DNA from: Hyphomicrobiales bacterium
Lineage (GTDB): Bacteria; Pseudomonadota; Alphaproteobacteria; Rhizobiales; Xanthobacteraceae
Reading direction: 5' to 3'
Assembly: GCA_009377755.1 (NCBI GenBank)
Contig: WHTM01000027.1
Coordinates: 1 to 64,000, forward strand
Length of the DNA: 64,000 bases
The position numbers and the translations under genes are program-made. The notes under the pieces were generated by a model. The model did not search any database. It was not told the origin of the DNA and saw only the letters and a list, made by a program, of their open reading frames with translations. Numbering within the stretch: the stretch's first letter is position 1; every line of letters begins with the position of its first letter. Below, in pieces: positions 28,948 to 37,127 of the stretch.

Positions 28948-29865
28948 TCACGCCACCGCCCGCACCTCGGGCCGCAGGCCGAGCAGGTGGCAGATCGCGT
29001 AGACGAGATCCGCCCGGTTCATGGTGTAGAAGTGGAAGTCGGTGACGCCGCGGTCGACCAGGTCGATCACCTGCTCGGCCGCCACCGCCACCGCGATCAG
29101 CTTCCGCGTCGTCGGATCGTCGTCCAACCCGTCGAACCGGGCGGCGAGCCAACCCGGGATCGAGGTGCCGCAGCGCACCGCGAAGGCCTTCGCCTGCTTG
29201 AAGTTCTGCACCGGCAGAATGCCGGGCACGATCGGAATATCGATGTCGCGTGCGCGCACGCGGTCGAGATAGCGGAAGTACAGATCGTTCTCGAAGAAGA
29301 ACTGAGTGATCGCGCGCGAAGCACCCGCGTCCACCTTGGCGGCCAGCATGTCGACATCGGCCTCGACCGTCGGTGAGTCCGGATGCTTCTCCGGATAGGC
29401 AGATACCGAGACCTCGACCGAGGCGATGCGCTTGATGCCCGCGACCAGATCGGCGCCGTTGCGATAGCCGCCGGGGTGTGGCGCATAGCGCGCACCGACG
29501 CCTTCGACCGGATCGCCGCGCAACGCCACGATATGGCGCACGCCGGCGTCCACATAGCTGCGGATCACCTTGTCGATTTCGTCGCGCGTCGCCGCAACGC
29601 AGGTGAGATGCGCCGCCGGCGCCAGCGCCGTCTCGTCGAGGATGCGCTTGACCGTCGCGTGCGTGCGCTCGCGGGTCGAGCCGCCGGCGCCATAGGTGAC
29701 CGACACGAATTCCGGGGCGAGCGGCGCCAGGCGGGTGACCGACGCCCATAGCGTCTGTTCCATCTCCTCCGTCTTCGGCGGAAAGAATTCGAACGACACG
29801 CGGATGCGGCGCTCGAGATGCGGCGTGACGAATCGGCTGGGGCGGATGGCGGGTTCGAGGCTCAT
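28948..29865 (-). CDS. metF: 5,10-methylenetetrahydrofolate reductase
   Basis: A 305-residue enzyme that reduces methylene-THF to methyl-THF with a flavin cofactor. Diagnostic blocks are RVSFEFFPPKTEEMEQTLW at the N terminus, FVSVTYGAGGSTRERTH, IVALRGDPVEG, SVSAYPEKHPDSP, and DAGASRAITQFFFENDLYF. The start ATG overlaps the stop of the upstream regulator gene (ATGA), giving translational coupling. The product feeds MetH, encoded immediately downstream. Confidence 0.97.
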   Translation of the reverse strand: MSLEPAIRPSRFVTPHLERRIRVSFEFFPPKTEEMEQTLWASVTRLAPLAPEFVSVTYGAGGSTRERTHATVKRILDETALAPAAHLTCVAATRDEIDKVIRSYVDAGVRHIVALRGDPVEGVGARYAPHPGGYRNGADLVAGIKRIASVEVSVSAYPEKHPDSPTVEADVDMLAAKVDAGASRAITQFFFENDLYFRYLDRVRARDIDIPIVPGILPVQNFKQAKAFAVRCGTSIPGWLAARFDGLDDDPTTRKLIAVAVAAEQVIDLVDRGVTDFHFYTMNRADLVYAICHLLGLRPEVRAVA

Positions 29866-30866
29866 CGCTTCACCAGCCTGACCGTTCCGCCGGCCACCTC
29901 GACACGCGGATCGCGCGCCAGCCACAGCGAGACCGCGATCTTTCCTTCCGAGCCCGGCTCGGGCGATAGGTTGCGTTGCATCGTCACGTCGAGCCCGGCC
30001 GCCTGCAGCCACTGCGTCACGGGCTCGGCGCCGAAGCCGAGGCGGCGATGCGCGTGCTGCTCGCGCAGGAACTCGAGGTCGTGCGGCGCGAAGTCGACGA
30101 TCAGCAGCCGCCCGCCGGGGCGCAGTACGCGCGCCGCCTCGCGGATCGCGCGGCCCGCGTCGTCGAGAAAGTGCAGCACCTGATGCAGGATGACGACGAC
30201 GAAGGAATCCTTCGGCACCGTGAGATCGTAGATATCGCCCTTGCGGGCGCTACAATGCTTGAGCCCCGCACGGTCGAGCCGCGCGCGCGCCAGCGCCAGC
30301 ATGTCGGTGGACATGTCGATGCCGAGGCCGCGCTCGATGTCCGGGCCGAACAGTTCCAGCATGCGGCCGGTGCCGGTGCCGAGGTCGAGCAGCGAGCGGA
30401 ACGGCCGGTCGGAGAGCGCGGTCTGGATGGCCTCCTCGACGGCGGCGTCGGCGACGTGCAGCTTGCGGATGCGGTCCCACTCGACGGCATGCCGGCTGAA
30501 ATAGGCCTGCGCCGCAGCGGCCCGCGTCCCACGCACGGCGGCGAGACGCTCGCGGTCCCGCAGTATCGTGGGATCGTGAGGGTCGAGCTGCCCGAGCAGG
30601 ACGCGGGCAAGCTCGGCGCTGCCGCCGGATTCGGCCAGCCGAAAGAACGCCCAGGCACCTTCGCGAAATCGCTCGACGAACCCCGCTTCCGTTAGCAGCC
30701 GCAGGTGGCGCGAAATACGCGGCTGCGATTGCCGCAGGATTTCGGTGAGATCAGAGACGGTCAGCTCGGCCTCGGCGAGCAGCGCCAGGATGCGCATCCG
30801 TGTTGTTTCGGCCGCCGCCTTGAGCGCCGTATTGAGGTCGGAGAATGACAGCGGGGTCGTCGCCAT
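29862..30866 (-). CDS. ArsR-family regulator fused to a SAM-methyltransferase-like domain (SahR-like)
   Basis: A 334-residue fusion. Residues 1-95 are an ArsR winged helix (TTRMRILALLAEAELTVSDL, then QPRISRHLRLLTEAGFVE with the recognition helix). Residues about 130-310 are a class I methyltransferase fold (LLDLGTGTGRMLELFGPDI; VVVILHQVLHFLDDAGRAI). This is the architecture of SahR, known in Proteobacteria to sense S-adenosylhomocysteine and control metH, metF and related genes. Its place as first gene before metF-metH, overlapping metF, fits that role. Two palindromes lie in its leader. The ATG of MATTPLSFSDL was chosen; an upstream ATG adds 10 codons. Confidence 0.88.
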   Translation of the reverse strand: MATTPLSFSDLNTALKAAAETTRMRILALLAEAELTVSDLTEILRQSQPRISRHLRLLTEAGFVERFREGAWAFFRLAESGGSAELARVLLGQLDPHDPTILRDRERLAAVRGTRAAAAQAYFSRHAVEWDRIRKLHVADAAVEEAIQTALSDRPFRSLLDLGTGTGRMLELFGPDIERGLGIDMSTDMLALARARLDRAGLKHCSARKGDIYDLTVPKDSFVVVILHQVLHFLDDAGRAIREAARVLRPGGRLLIVDFAPHDLEFLREQHAHRRLGFGAEPVTQWLQAAGLDVTMQRNLSPEPGSEGKIAVSLWLARDPRVEVAGGTVRLVKR

Positions 30867-30869
30867 GGT

Positions 30870-30883
30870 TGGGATATATCCCA
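30870..30883. promoter_or_regulatory. 14-base perfect palindrome just upstream of the SahR-like start
   Basis: TGGGATATATCCCA lies three bases from the chosen start codon, so a protein bound there would also block translation or early elongation. It could be a secondary operator or a small hairpin. Its sequence differs from the AT-rich upstream palindrome. Confidence 0.35.
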
Positions 30884-30927
30884 CATTCGCCGGCATTGCA
30901 GCCTGCCGAGGACGCTACATCAAATGA

Positions 30928-30945
30928 TATAAAGATATCTTTATA
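30928..30945. promoter_or_regulatory. 18-base perfect palindrome, candidate SahR operator
   Basis: TATAAAGATATCTTTATA is a perfect palindrome about 62 bases upstream of the SahR-like gene, in an AT-rich leader unlike the surrounding GC-rich DNA. An AAAGATATCTTT-type palindrome agrees with my recollection of the SahR motif in Alphaproteobacteria, and ArsR proteins bind such symmetric AT-rich sites. It would give autoregulated control of sahR-metF-metH. Confidence 0.75.
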
Positions 30946-30988
30946 CGTAAAATCGTGGTGATTCAAGGGCGAAAAGGCCCCCCCGCTT

Positions 30989-31094
30989 GGTCGTCCCGCG
31001 CAGGCGGGGATCTATACGCCGTATCCTTCTCGGTTAGGCTTGTGTTCTCTCGGTTAGATTTGTGGTTATGGGTCCCCGCCTGCGCGGGGACGAC
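30989..31094. repeat. palindromic repeat with GTCGTCCCGCGC ends
   Basis: Terminal arms GGTCGTCCCGCGCAGGCGGG and CCCCGCCTGCGCGGGGACGA surround about 65 bases that include two copies of CTCGGTTAG. A half copy is found near the tRNA at the window start. It lies just upstream of the TrmO-like gene and leaves little room for a promoter. Confidence 0.8.
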
Positions 31095-31120
31095 AGCGCT
31101 GTGAATACACGGATAACAAC

Positions 31121-31621
31121 ATGCCTGACGCCTACGGAGTCCGGACCGGCGAAATGACCGTCCCGCTGCCGGAAAAATTCGACGCCGGCCTGTATTTCAT
31201 CGGCCGCATCCGCACGCCTTGGACCCGGCGCGAGGATTGCCCGAAGAACCCGCGCGCGGCCGCTGCGGTGTGCACGATCCACCTCGACCCGCCCTGGGCG
31301 GACGGGCTCAAGGGCGTTGAGACCTGCTCGCACCTGCTCGTGCTGTACTGGATGGACCAGGCGCGGCGCGATCTCGTGCTGCAGATGCCGCGCCACTACG
31401 GCGAGCAACGCGGCACCTTCGCGCTGCGCTCGCCGGCGCGGCCCAACCCGATCGCACTCAGCGTCGTGCGGCTGTTACGCCTCGACGGCGCTAAGCTCGA
31501 GGTGAAGGGCATCGATTGCCTCGACGGCACCGCCTGCCTCGATATCAAGCCCTACTTCGCGTCGATCGATTCCGTTCCGGATGCGGTGGTCGGTTGGCAT
31601 AAGGCGCGGGAGGAGGAGTGA
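31121..31621 (+). CDS. TrmO-like (TsaA/YaeB family) tRNA methyltransferase
   Basis: A 166-residue protein with the TsaA-like fold. FIGRIRTPWTRREDCPKNP is the conserved N-terminal block, GLKGVETCSHLLVLYWMDQA the middle, and TFALRSPARPNPIALSVVRL plus LDIKPYFASID the SAM-binding core. E. coli TrmO adds the N6-methyl group of m6t6A37 in tRNA-Thr; this protein lacks the long C-terminal extension of some homologues. It has a repeat on its upstream side and no operon partners. Confidence 0.85.
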   Translation: MPDAYGVRTGEMTVPLPEKFDAGLYFIGRIRTPWTRREDCPKNPRAAAAVCTIHLDPPWADGLKGVETCSHLLVLYWMDQARRDLVLQMPRHYGEQRGTFALRSPARPNPIALSVVRLLRLDGAKLEVKGIDCLDGTACLDIKPYFASIDSVPDAVVGWHKAREEE

Positions 31622-31878
31622 GGACGACGATGCAGGGTGATGTGTCTCTGCATCGTATCTTGCGCAGGCGCGCTCCCTCTCCCCAACGGCCGAGCGTGTG
31701 GCGGGGACACGCAACCGTCCTCCCGCTGCAAGACACATGGCGGCGGAAGGGGAATTCACAACGAATTCACCATGTCCGGCTGAAACGCGGACAGCGCACA
31801 TTCCCGAAGATGTGATCCGGAACGTTTGAACCCCTCTCGGTCTTGCTACGACGAATACGCAAACCGAGAGAGTATGTC

Positions 31879-32562
31879 ATGTTTTCGTCAAGTCTTCGCC
31901 TTCTGTCCAGCACCTCCGTGGCCGCCGCTGTCGTGCTGAGCGCCGCCTCCGCACAGGCGCAGCGCTTGAATTTCGCGCCGCTGTCGGCTCCGCCCTTCAT
32001 GTTCCAGCGGATCGTGCCGCAAGAGCGCGCGCCGGTCCTGCCGGAGGAGCGGATCACCGAGGAGCGCGATGCCGCTCCTGTTCCGGATCATCTGCGCCGC
32101 CAGATCGTCGACTACCGCACCAATGAAGCGCGCGGCACGATCATCATCGATACGGCCAACACGTATCTCTATTACGTGCTCGGCAACGGCAAGGCGGTGC
32201 GCTACGGCATCGGCGTCGGCCGCGAAGGCTTCACCTGGTCGGGCGTGAAGACGATCGGCCGTAAGGCCGAGTGGCCGGATTGGGTTCCGCCGCAGGAGAT
32301 GATCGCACGGCAGCCGTACCTGCCGCGTTGGATGGCCGGCGGCCGCGGCAATCCGCTCGGCGCGCGCGCGATGTACCTCGCCGGTTCACTGTACCGGATC
32401 CACGGCACCAACGCGCCGTCGTCGATCGGGCGAAACGTATCGAGCGGCTGTATCCGCATGCTCAACAAGGACGTCGTCGACCTCTACCAGCGCGCCAACG
32501 TCGGCACCAAGGTCGTGGTGCTTCCCGACGGCCCGCGCTCGACCCGCATCGCCAGTCGGTAG
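31879..32562 (+). CDS. periplasmic L,D-transpeptidase (YkuD domain)
   Basis: A 227-residue exported enzyme. Residues 1-28 form a signal peptide ending ASAQA. The YkuD domain spans about residues 85-218, with the catalytic pair H175 and C191 in RIHGTNAPSSIG and RNVSSGCIRM. It cross-links peptidoglycan stem peptides through 3-3 bonds or attaches proteins to them. 3-3 cross-links are abundant in polar-growing Hyphomicrobiales, matching the GPR-like protein at the end of this window. The ATG of MFSSSLRLLS was preferred because the signal peptide starts there; an ATG 12 codons earlier is possible. Confidence 0.92.
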   Translation: MFSSSLRLLSSTSVAAAVVLSAASAQAQRLNFAPLSAPPFMFQRIVPQERAPVLPEERITEERDAAPVPDHLRRQIVDYRTNEARGTIIIDTANTYLYYVLGNGKAVRYGIGVGREGFTWSGVKTIGRKAEWPDWVPPQEMIARQPYLPRWMAGGRGNPLGARAMYLAGSLYRIHGTNAPSSIGRNVSSGCIRMLNKDVVDLYQRANVGTKVVVLPDGPRSTRIASR

Positions 32563-32762
32563 TGGCCGCAAACCTTGGCCTGTCGTGCCCCGCGCAGGCG
32601 CGCCCCAGTAATCCGCGTCGGCGCGACTGACGTCAGTGCCAAGTCCCAGTTCTAATGATTACTCATTGCCCGCATTCGCGGGCAATGACAGCGGATGAGC
32701 TCCCGGTTCCCCATCGTCCGGCAATCGGCTAAGACCGCCCTCGATCCACCGGGGAACGATCC

Positions 32763-33683
32763 ATGCGCATTGCGGTGATGGCGGCCGGTGCCGTGGGCGG
32801 CTATTTCGGCGCGCGGCTTGCGGCGGCCGGCCATGACGTCGCCTTCATCGCCCGCGGCGCGCATCGCGACGCCATCCGCGCGAACGGCCTGCGCGTCGAC
32901 AGCGTGCTCGGCGACGTGCTGATCAAGCCCGCCAACGTCACGGACGATCCTGCGTCGGTCGGTCCGGTCGATATCGTGCTGTTCGCGGTAAAGCTGTGGG
33001 ATACGGAGACGGCCGGCGAGTTGTCGCGTCCGCTGACCGGCCCGGACACGCGGCTGATCACGCTGCAGAACGGCGTCGACGCGGTCGAGCGGCTGGCGCC
33101 GATCCTCGGCGCCGATGCCGTGGCCGGCGGTATCGCGTACATCGCCACGGTGATATCGGCGCCCGGCGTGGTCAGCCAGACCAGCCAGTTCGCCAGGATG
33201 CGTTGCGGGCGCATCGACGGGCGCCCCGATGCGCGGCTCGCCGCCTTTGCCGACGACGCGGCGAAGGCCGGCATCGACATCGCCATCTCGGACACGATCA
33301 ACCGCGACCGCTGGCAGAAGTTCGTGTTCCTCACCGGCCTCGCCGGCATCACCGCGGCGACCCGCATGCCGATCGGGCCGCTGCGGCGCGATCCGGACAC
33401 GCGGGCGCTGTTCCACGACCTGATGCGCGAGGTGGTGGCGGTCGGCCGCGCCGCCGGCGTCGGCCTGCCGGAGGATTTCGCCGACGAGCAGCTCACGCTC
33501 GGCGACACGGTCCCCGAAGGCATGAAGGCCTCGATGGCGCACGATCTCGAACGCGGCAACCGCCTCGAGCTCGACTGGCTCGCGGGCATGGCGGTGAAGC
33601 TCGGTCGCCAGTACGGCGTGCCGACGCCAGCGAATGCGGCGATCTACGCGGTGCTCAAGCCGCACGCGATGGGCGGCAGGTGA
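32763..33683 (+). CDS. panE: 2-dehydropantoate 2-reductase (ketopantoate reductase)
   Basis: A 306-residue protein with a Rossmann NADPH-binding N terminus (MRIAVMAAGAVGGYFGARLA) and the C-terminal ketopantoate reductase domain (NRDRWQKFVFLTGLAGITAA, with the conserved lysine, and LDWLAGMAVKLGRQYGVPTP). It reduces ketopantoate to pantoate for coenzyme A synthesis; many genomes have paralogues of uncertain substrate. The stop overlaps the start of the methyltransferase gene (TGATG). The start follows GGGGAACGATCC. Confidence 0.88.
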   Translation: MRIAVMAAGAVGGYFGARLAAAGHDVAFIARGAHRDAIRANGLRVDSVLGDVLIKPANVTDDPASVGPVDIVLFAVKLWDTETAGELSRPLTGPDTRLITLQNGVDAVERLAPILGADAVAGGIAYIATVISAPGVVSQTSQFARMRCGRIDGRPDARLAAFADDAAKAGIDIAISDTINRDRWQKFVFLTGLAGITAATRMPIGPLRRDPDTRALFHDLMREVVAVGRAAGVGLPEDFADEQLTLGDTVPEGMKASMAHDLERGNRLELDWLAGMAVKLGRQYGVPTPANAAIYAVLKPHAMGGR

Positions 33684-35197
33684 TGCCGATGCCCGGCGGC
33701 GGCATTCCACTTCGGATCGGCCAGCCGAGCGAGTTTGCCTGCGTGCGCGGGTTTTTACGCGATGCCGGTTTCGACGAGGCGGCGGTGTGCCGCGCGTTGA
33801 CGATCGCGCAGATCGACGGTCTCAGCACCATCGCGTGGGATGCCGTCAATCTCGACGCCGTGCCGACGCCCTTGCGCTGGTGTATCGACGTATTTCTGCG
33901 CGGCGCGGCCGTGGAGCCAACGCGCTCGCGCGACGCCTGCGGTGATGCCACGCTTGCGGCCTTGATGGTGCTCGGCCTCCTGCGGCCGGCCGCGCGCAAT
34001 CCGGCCTACCTCGTCTGCCCGATCTGGCTCTATCCCGTCGACGGCTTCATAGTCGCCTCCGACCGCCGCGACGATCCCGACGGCGGCCGCCACATCGCAG
34101 CCGGCGACGTGGTGTTTCCGGGCATCAATACAGGCACGTTGAAATTTCTCCGACTGCTGCCGGACTGCCGCGCCGGCGACGCGCTCGATCTTTGCGGCGG
34201 CTGCGGCATCGGCGCCCTGCACCTGTCGCGAACGGCCCGCAATGCCGTCACCACCGACGTGACGCAGCGCTCGGCGCACTTTGCCGATTTCAGTGCCCGG
34301 CTCAACGATGCGGATGTCACCAGCCTCTGCGGCGACATGTACGCGCCGGTGCAAGACCGGCGGTTCGACGTGATCACCGCGCATCCGCCCTTCGTGCCGG
34401 CAACAGGGCGGACCTTTGTCTTCCGCGACGGCGGCGATACCGGCGAGGACATCATACGGCGCACGATCGAAGGTCTTCCGGCGCACCTGCGTCCCGGCGG
34501 CACGGCGATGATCTTGTGCTCGGGGCGCGACACGGCGGAGGCGACATTCGAGGATCGGGCGCGCGAATGGCTCGGTCCGGCGGCTCCGGAATTCGACGTG
34601 ATCTTCGGACTCGACAAGGTCGTCACCATCGACGAGGTAGTCGCAGCGGCACGCGCCCGCCCGAAGCCGATCGACGCGCAGGAAGCAAAGGCGCTGCGCG
34701 GCCGGCTGCTTGCATCGGAAACCCGCCAATTCGTCTACGGCGCCCTGCTGCTGCGCCGGTGCACCGAGACGATCGCGACACTCCCGTTGCGCGTCCGCAT
34801 GTCCGAAAGGGCGACTGCCGCCGATTTCCCGCGCCTCTTGGCGTGGCGGCGGCAGTGCCGGCAGTCGAGCTTCCCTCAATGGATTACCCGTTCGCACCCG
34901 CGCTTCGCGCCGGAGCTCGAACTCACCGTGCGCCACGTGGTCAAGAACGGACAATTGGTTCCAGCCGAGTTCGTCTTCCGGATTGAAGGCGGTTTCCCTG
35001 CGGCGCTGCGACCCGATGCCTGGATCGTGCCCGTGCTTGCCGGGCTCGATGGACGCCGCTCGGTCGAGGATGCCTACGACGCCGCGCACGCCAACGGCAG
35101 ACTGCCGGAGGGATATGCCCTCGACGACTTCGCCGGTCTTGTCGGATTGATGATCGAGCGCGGATTCCTTGACGTGGAGCTGCCTGCCGACGCCTGA
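33683..35197 (+). CDS. class I SAM-dependent methyltransferase (HemK/small-methyltransferase-like)
   Basis: A 504-residue protein. The SAM-binding motif LDLCGGCGIGALHLSR lies near residue 170, and AHPPFVP, equivalent to the NPPY motif of N6-adenine and glutamine methyltransferases, near residue 235. The N-terminal 165 residues (FACVRGFLRDAGFDEAAVCR) and C-terminal 200 residues (LELTVRHVVKNGQLVPAEFV) are extra domains. The overall layout resembles methyltransferase domains attached to natural-product or carbamoyl/HemK-like proteins; the substrate is unknown. It is translationally coupled to panE. The true start could be the ATG two codons downstream. Confidence 0.78.
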   Translation: MPMPGGGIPLRIGQPSEFACVRGFLRDAGFDEAAVCRALTIAQIDGLSTIAWDAVNLDAVPTPLRWCIDVFLRGAAVEPTRSRDACGDATLAALMVLGLLRPAARNPAYLVCPIWLYPVDGFIVASDRRDDPDGGRHIAAGDVVFPGINTGTLKFLRLLPDCRAGDALDLCGGCGIGALHLSRTARNAVTTDVTQRSAHFADFSARLNDADVTSLCGDMYAPVQDRRFDVITAHPPFVPATGRTFVFRDGGDTGEDIIRRTIEGLPAHLRPGGTAMILCSGRDTAEATFEDRAREWLGPAAPEFDVIFGLDKVVTIDEVVAAARARPKPIDAQEAKALRGRLLASETRQFVYGALLLRRCTETIATLPLRVRMSERATAADFPRLLAWRRQCRQSSFPQWITRSHPRFAPELELTVRHVVKNGQLVPAEFVFRIEGGFPAALRPDAWIVPVLAGLDGRRSVEDAYDAAHANGRLPEGYALDDFAGLVGLMIERGFLDVELPADA

Positions 35198-35215
35198 CGA
35201 TCCACGTAAAAGGCG

Positions 35216-36175
35216 TCACGCTCTTTCGCTAAGCATCGGCCTCTCCGCGATCGCAACGTCGCCCCAGCCGCGCACCAGATTGCCGGTGACCGAGAAGAAC
35301 GAATAGAGCGCAATGCCGAGCAAGGTGAGGGTGGAGTAGGCGATCCGTCCGTCGACCAGCTCCAGGGCGAACACGCATACCGGCCCGAGCGAGCGGATGA
35401 CATGGGCGGTGAGCGGCGCGGTGCGGGCGATGCCGACCTGCAGCGAATAGAGCGGCAGCACGATCAGGATCGTCGCCGCGACGGCGAGGACGGTCCACTC
35501 GTGCAAGGAAGCGATGCCGGTGCGGGTATCGCCGAGCAGCACGGCCGCAAGCGCCACCAGGATGATGAGGATGTAGCGTCCGGCCGTGACCGAATCCGGC
35601 CCGACGCCGCGGTCGTTCAGGCGCTTCGACAAGAGCAGGCTGACGGTGATGGACGCACCGCTCACGATCAGCAGCGCGAGCGCAGTGAGATTGACGGTCA
35701 GATCGTTCACCCGCAAGCCGGAGTGACCCGCGAGCACCACCCACCACAGGAACGCCAGCGAGCCGGCGAGCCCGGCGTAACAGACATACTCTGCTCTGCG
35801 GACGCGGCTGGGCTGCGCGATGTGCAGGCCGAGCGCCGACAGCACGATCACGGTCAGCGGCCCTACGCCGCTGTGCAGCGTGTTGACGATCGACGGCTGC
35901 AGATGCTTGAGACTGTAGAAATAAGAGATCCAGGCGAGCGCCGTGGTCGCGTTCATCCACAGCATCGCCCACCATTCCGTGCGCATCGTGGCGAACTCCG
36001 CGGGCGCGCGCAGCAGCGCGACCGCACCGAACACGATTGCCGAGATCGAGAAGGCGAGCAGCACGACGGCAAAGACGTCGACGCCCTGGAACACATGGGC
36101 GAAATAGACGTCGCGGAAGGCCTGCGAGACAGCAAACAGCAGCACCAGGCCGGGACCGAAATACCGCACAAGCAT
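35216..36175 (-). CDS. EamA/DMT-superfamily transporter
   Basis: A 319-residue integral membrane protein with about ten hydrophobic helices in two EamA repeats (starting MLVRYFGPGLVLLFAVSQAF and, in the second half, AEYVCYAGLAGSLAFLWWVV). DMT proteins export or import small metabolites; nothing indicates the substrate. GAGGAG eight bases upstream supports the ATG used. Its stop is 18 bases from the stop of the convergent methyltransferase gene. Confidence 0.88.
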   Translation of the reverse strand: MLVRYFGPGLVLLFAVSQAFRDVYFAHVFQGVDVFAVVLLAFSISAIVFGAVALLRAPAEFATMRTEWWAMLWMNATTALAWISYFYSLKHLQPSIVNTLHSGVGPLTVIVLSALGLHIAQPSRVRRAEYVCYAGLAGSLAFLWWVVLAGHSGLRVNDLTVNLTALALLIVSGASITVSLLLSKRLNDRGVGPDSVTAGRYILIILVALAAVLLGDTRTGIASLHEWTVLAVAATILIVLPLYSLQVGIARTAPLTAHVIRSLGPVCVFALELVDGRIAYSTLTLLGIALYSFFSVTGNLVRGWGDVAIAERPMLSERA

Positions 36176-36679
36176 CGCTATCTCCTCTAAACCGTCGGCA
36201 GTTATCTCAAGGACGATTGGGCCAGGCGCCAGCCGACGGTTTTCCCGCTTTTTTCCTGCACGACGGTCAGGTCTCGCATGTGTAGAGGACGTAACGGCGC
36301 GGCCCACCCGATTCCTGGCAAGCCCTCGTCAAATCAAATCATGTCAATGGGACGTCACGTCCGAGTTACCGGCAGGCGACGCGGCCATCCGTGTCAGGCG
36401 ATTCACATCACAGTGATTGTCGTTCGTTCAGCAGAGCAGCGTTGCACCACAGTCAACGATGGAGGGCGAACGTGCTCCGCGTGTCCAGTTTGAAAGCACA
36501 AAGCATGGCGTTGCAGCGGCCAAACGTAGCGAATCCGTGACGACGACCTATCGTCCGGTCTCGATCAAATATTTGTTAGAAGCCGCCCCGATTAACATCG
36601 CCAACGCCGCGCCTATCTCCTCGCCGGGCGGCAAGAGCATCGTGCTCTAACGCCGCGCCGTTAAGCAGGAGACAAAACT
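36176..36679. other. 504-base intergenic region without a supported gene
   Basis: It lies between the divergent EamA-type transporter and a small secreted protein. One plus-strand frame of about 63 codons from an ATG at 36459 is open but has no ribosome site and no recognisable sequence. I found no clear hairpin, tRNA or operator. It should hold the promoters of both flanking genes. Confidence 0.5.
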
Positions 36680-37045
36680 GTGACTAACAAGATCAAGAAG
36701 ACTGCGTTTGCGCTCGTTACAGCCCTCGTCGCTGGTTCGGCGTCGATGGCCCAGGCTTACGAGGCGCGCGATGCGAACACGGGGTTGCGGACCGAGTTCT
36801 ACTACGCACCGCTCGATCAGCTCGAGCGGCAAGGCGCACCGATCAGCGCGCAAGCGAGGCAATACCTGCGTGAGCATCCGGCATCGCGCGCTGCGAGCGC
36901 CGGGGTTCGTAGCGGCTTCGATGCCCGCGCGCAGGCTCCGGCTCCGCAGGTCCAGCCGAGGCTGAGCAACTGGGCCAACCCGCAGTGGCGCATCCAGCAA
37001 TTCGACGGAACGGGTGCGCCTGTGGGACCATACCCCTTTGAGTAA
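36680..37045 (+). CDS. small secreted protein, unknown function
   Basis: A 121-residue protein starting at GTG, with AGGAG nine bases before it. Residues 1-26 are a clear signal peptide (KKTAFALVTALVAGSASMAQA). The mature part is Ala/Gln/Arg-rich, contains TEFYYAPLDQLERQGAPIS, and ends WRIQQFDGTGAPVGPYPFE. It has no cysteine or enzyme motif. Probably periplasmic. I do not recognise the family. Confidence 0.75.
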   Translation: MTNKIKKTAFALVTALVAGSASMAQAYEARDANTGLRTEFYYAPLDQLERQGAPISAQARQYLREHPASRAASAGVRSGFDARAQAPAPQVQPRLSNWANPQWRIQQFDGTGAPVGPYPFE

Positions 37046-37065
37046 GGCTCCACGAACATAGCTGT

Positions 37066-37118
37066 GCCCTCCAGGCACCGACCCGGGCCGATGCATCCTC
37101 GGGGCGGCCCTGGAGGGC
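37066..37118. terminator. candidate bidirectional hairpin between convergent genes
   Basis: Perfect 10-base arms GCCCTCCAGG and CCTGGAGGGC are separated by 33 bases, between the stops of the secreted protein gene and the convergent MFS gene. There is no T tract, so termination would not be of the simple intrinsic type. Confidence 0.35.
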
Positions 37119-37127
37119 GCCATCACC

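Noticed and set aside
30989-31094. Palindrome before the TrmO-like gene considered as a terminator or operator
   Set aside because: It matches a dispersed repeat family (half copy near the window start), so a specific regulatory role is not supported.
32652-33710. Minus-strand open frame opposite panE
   Set aside because: His/Arg-rich shadow frame; the plus-strand enzyme has clear motifs and coupled translation.
36459-36650. Plus-strand frame of about 63 codons in the 504-base gap
   Set aside because: No ribosome site, no signal peptide or motif, and composition like non-coding DNA.
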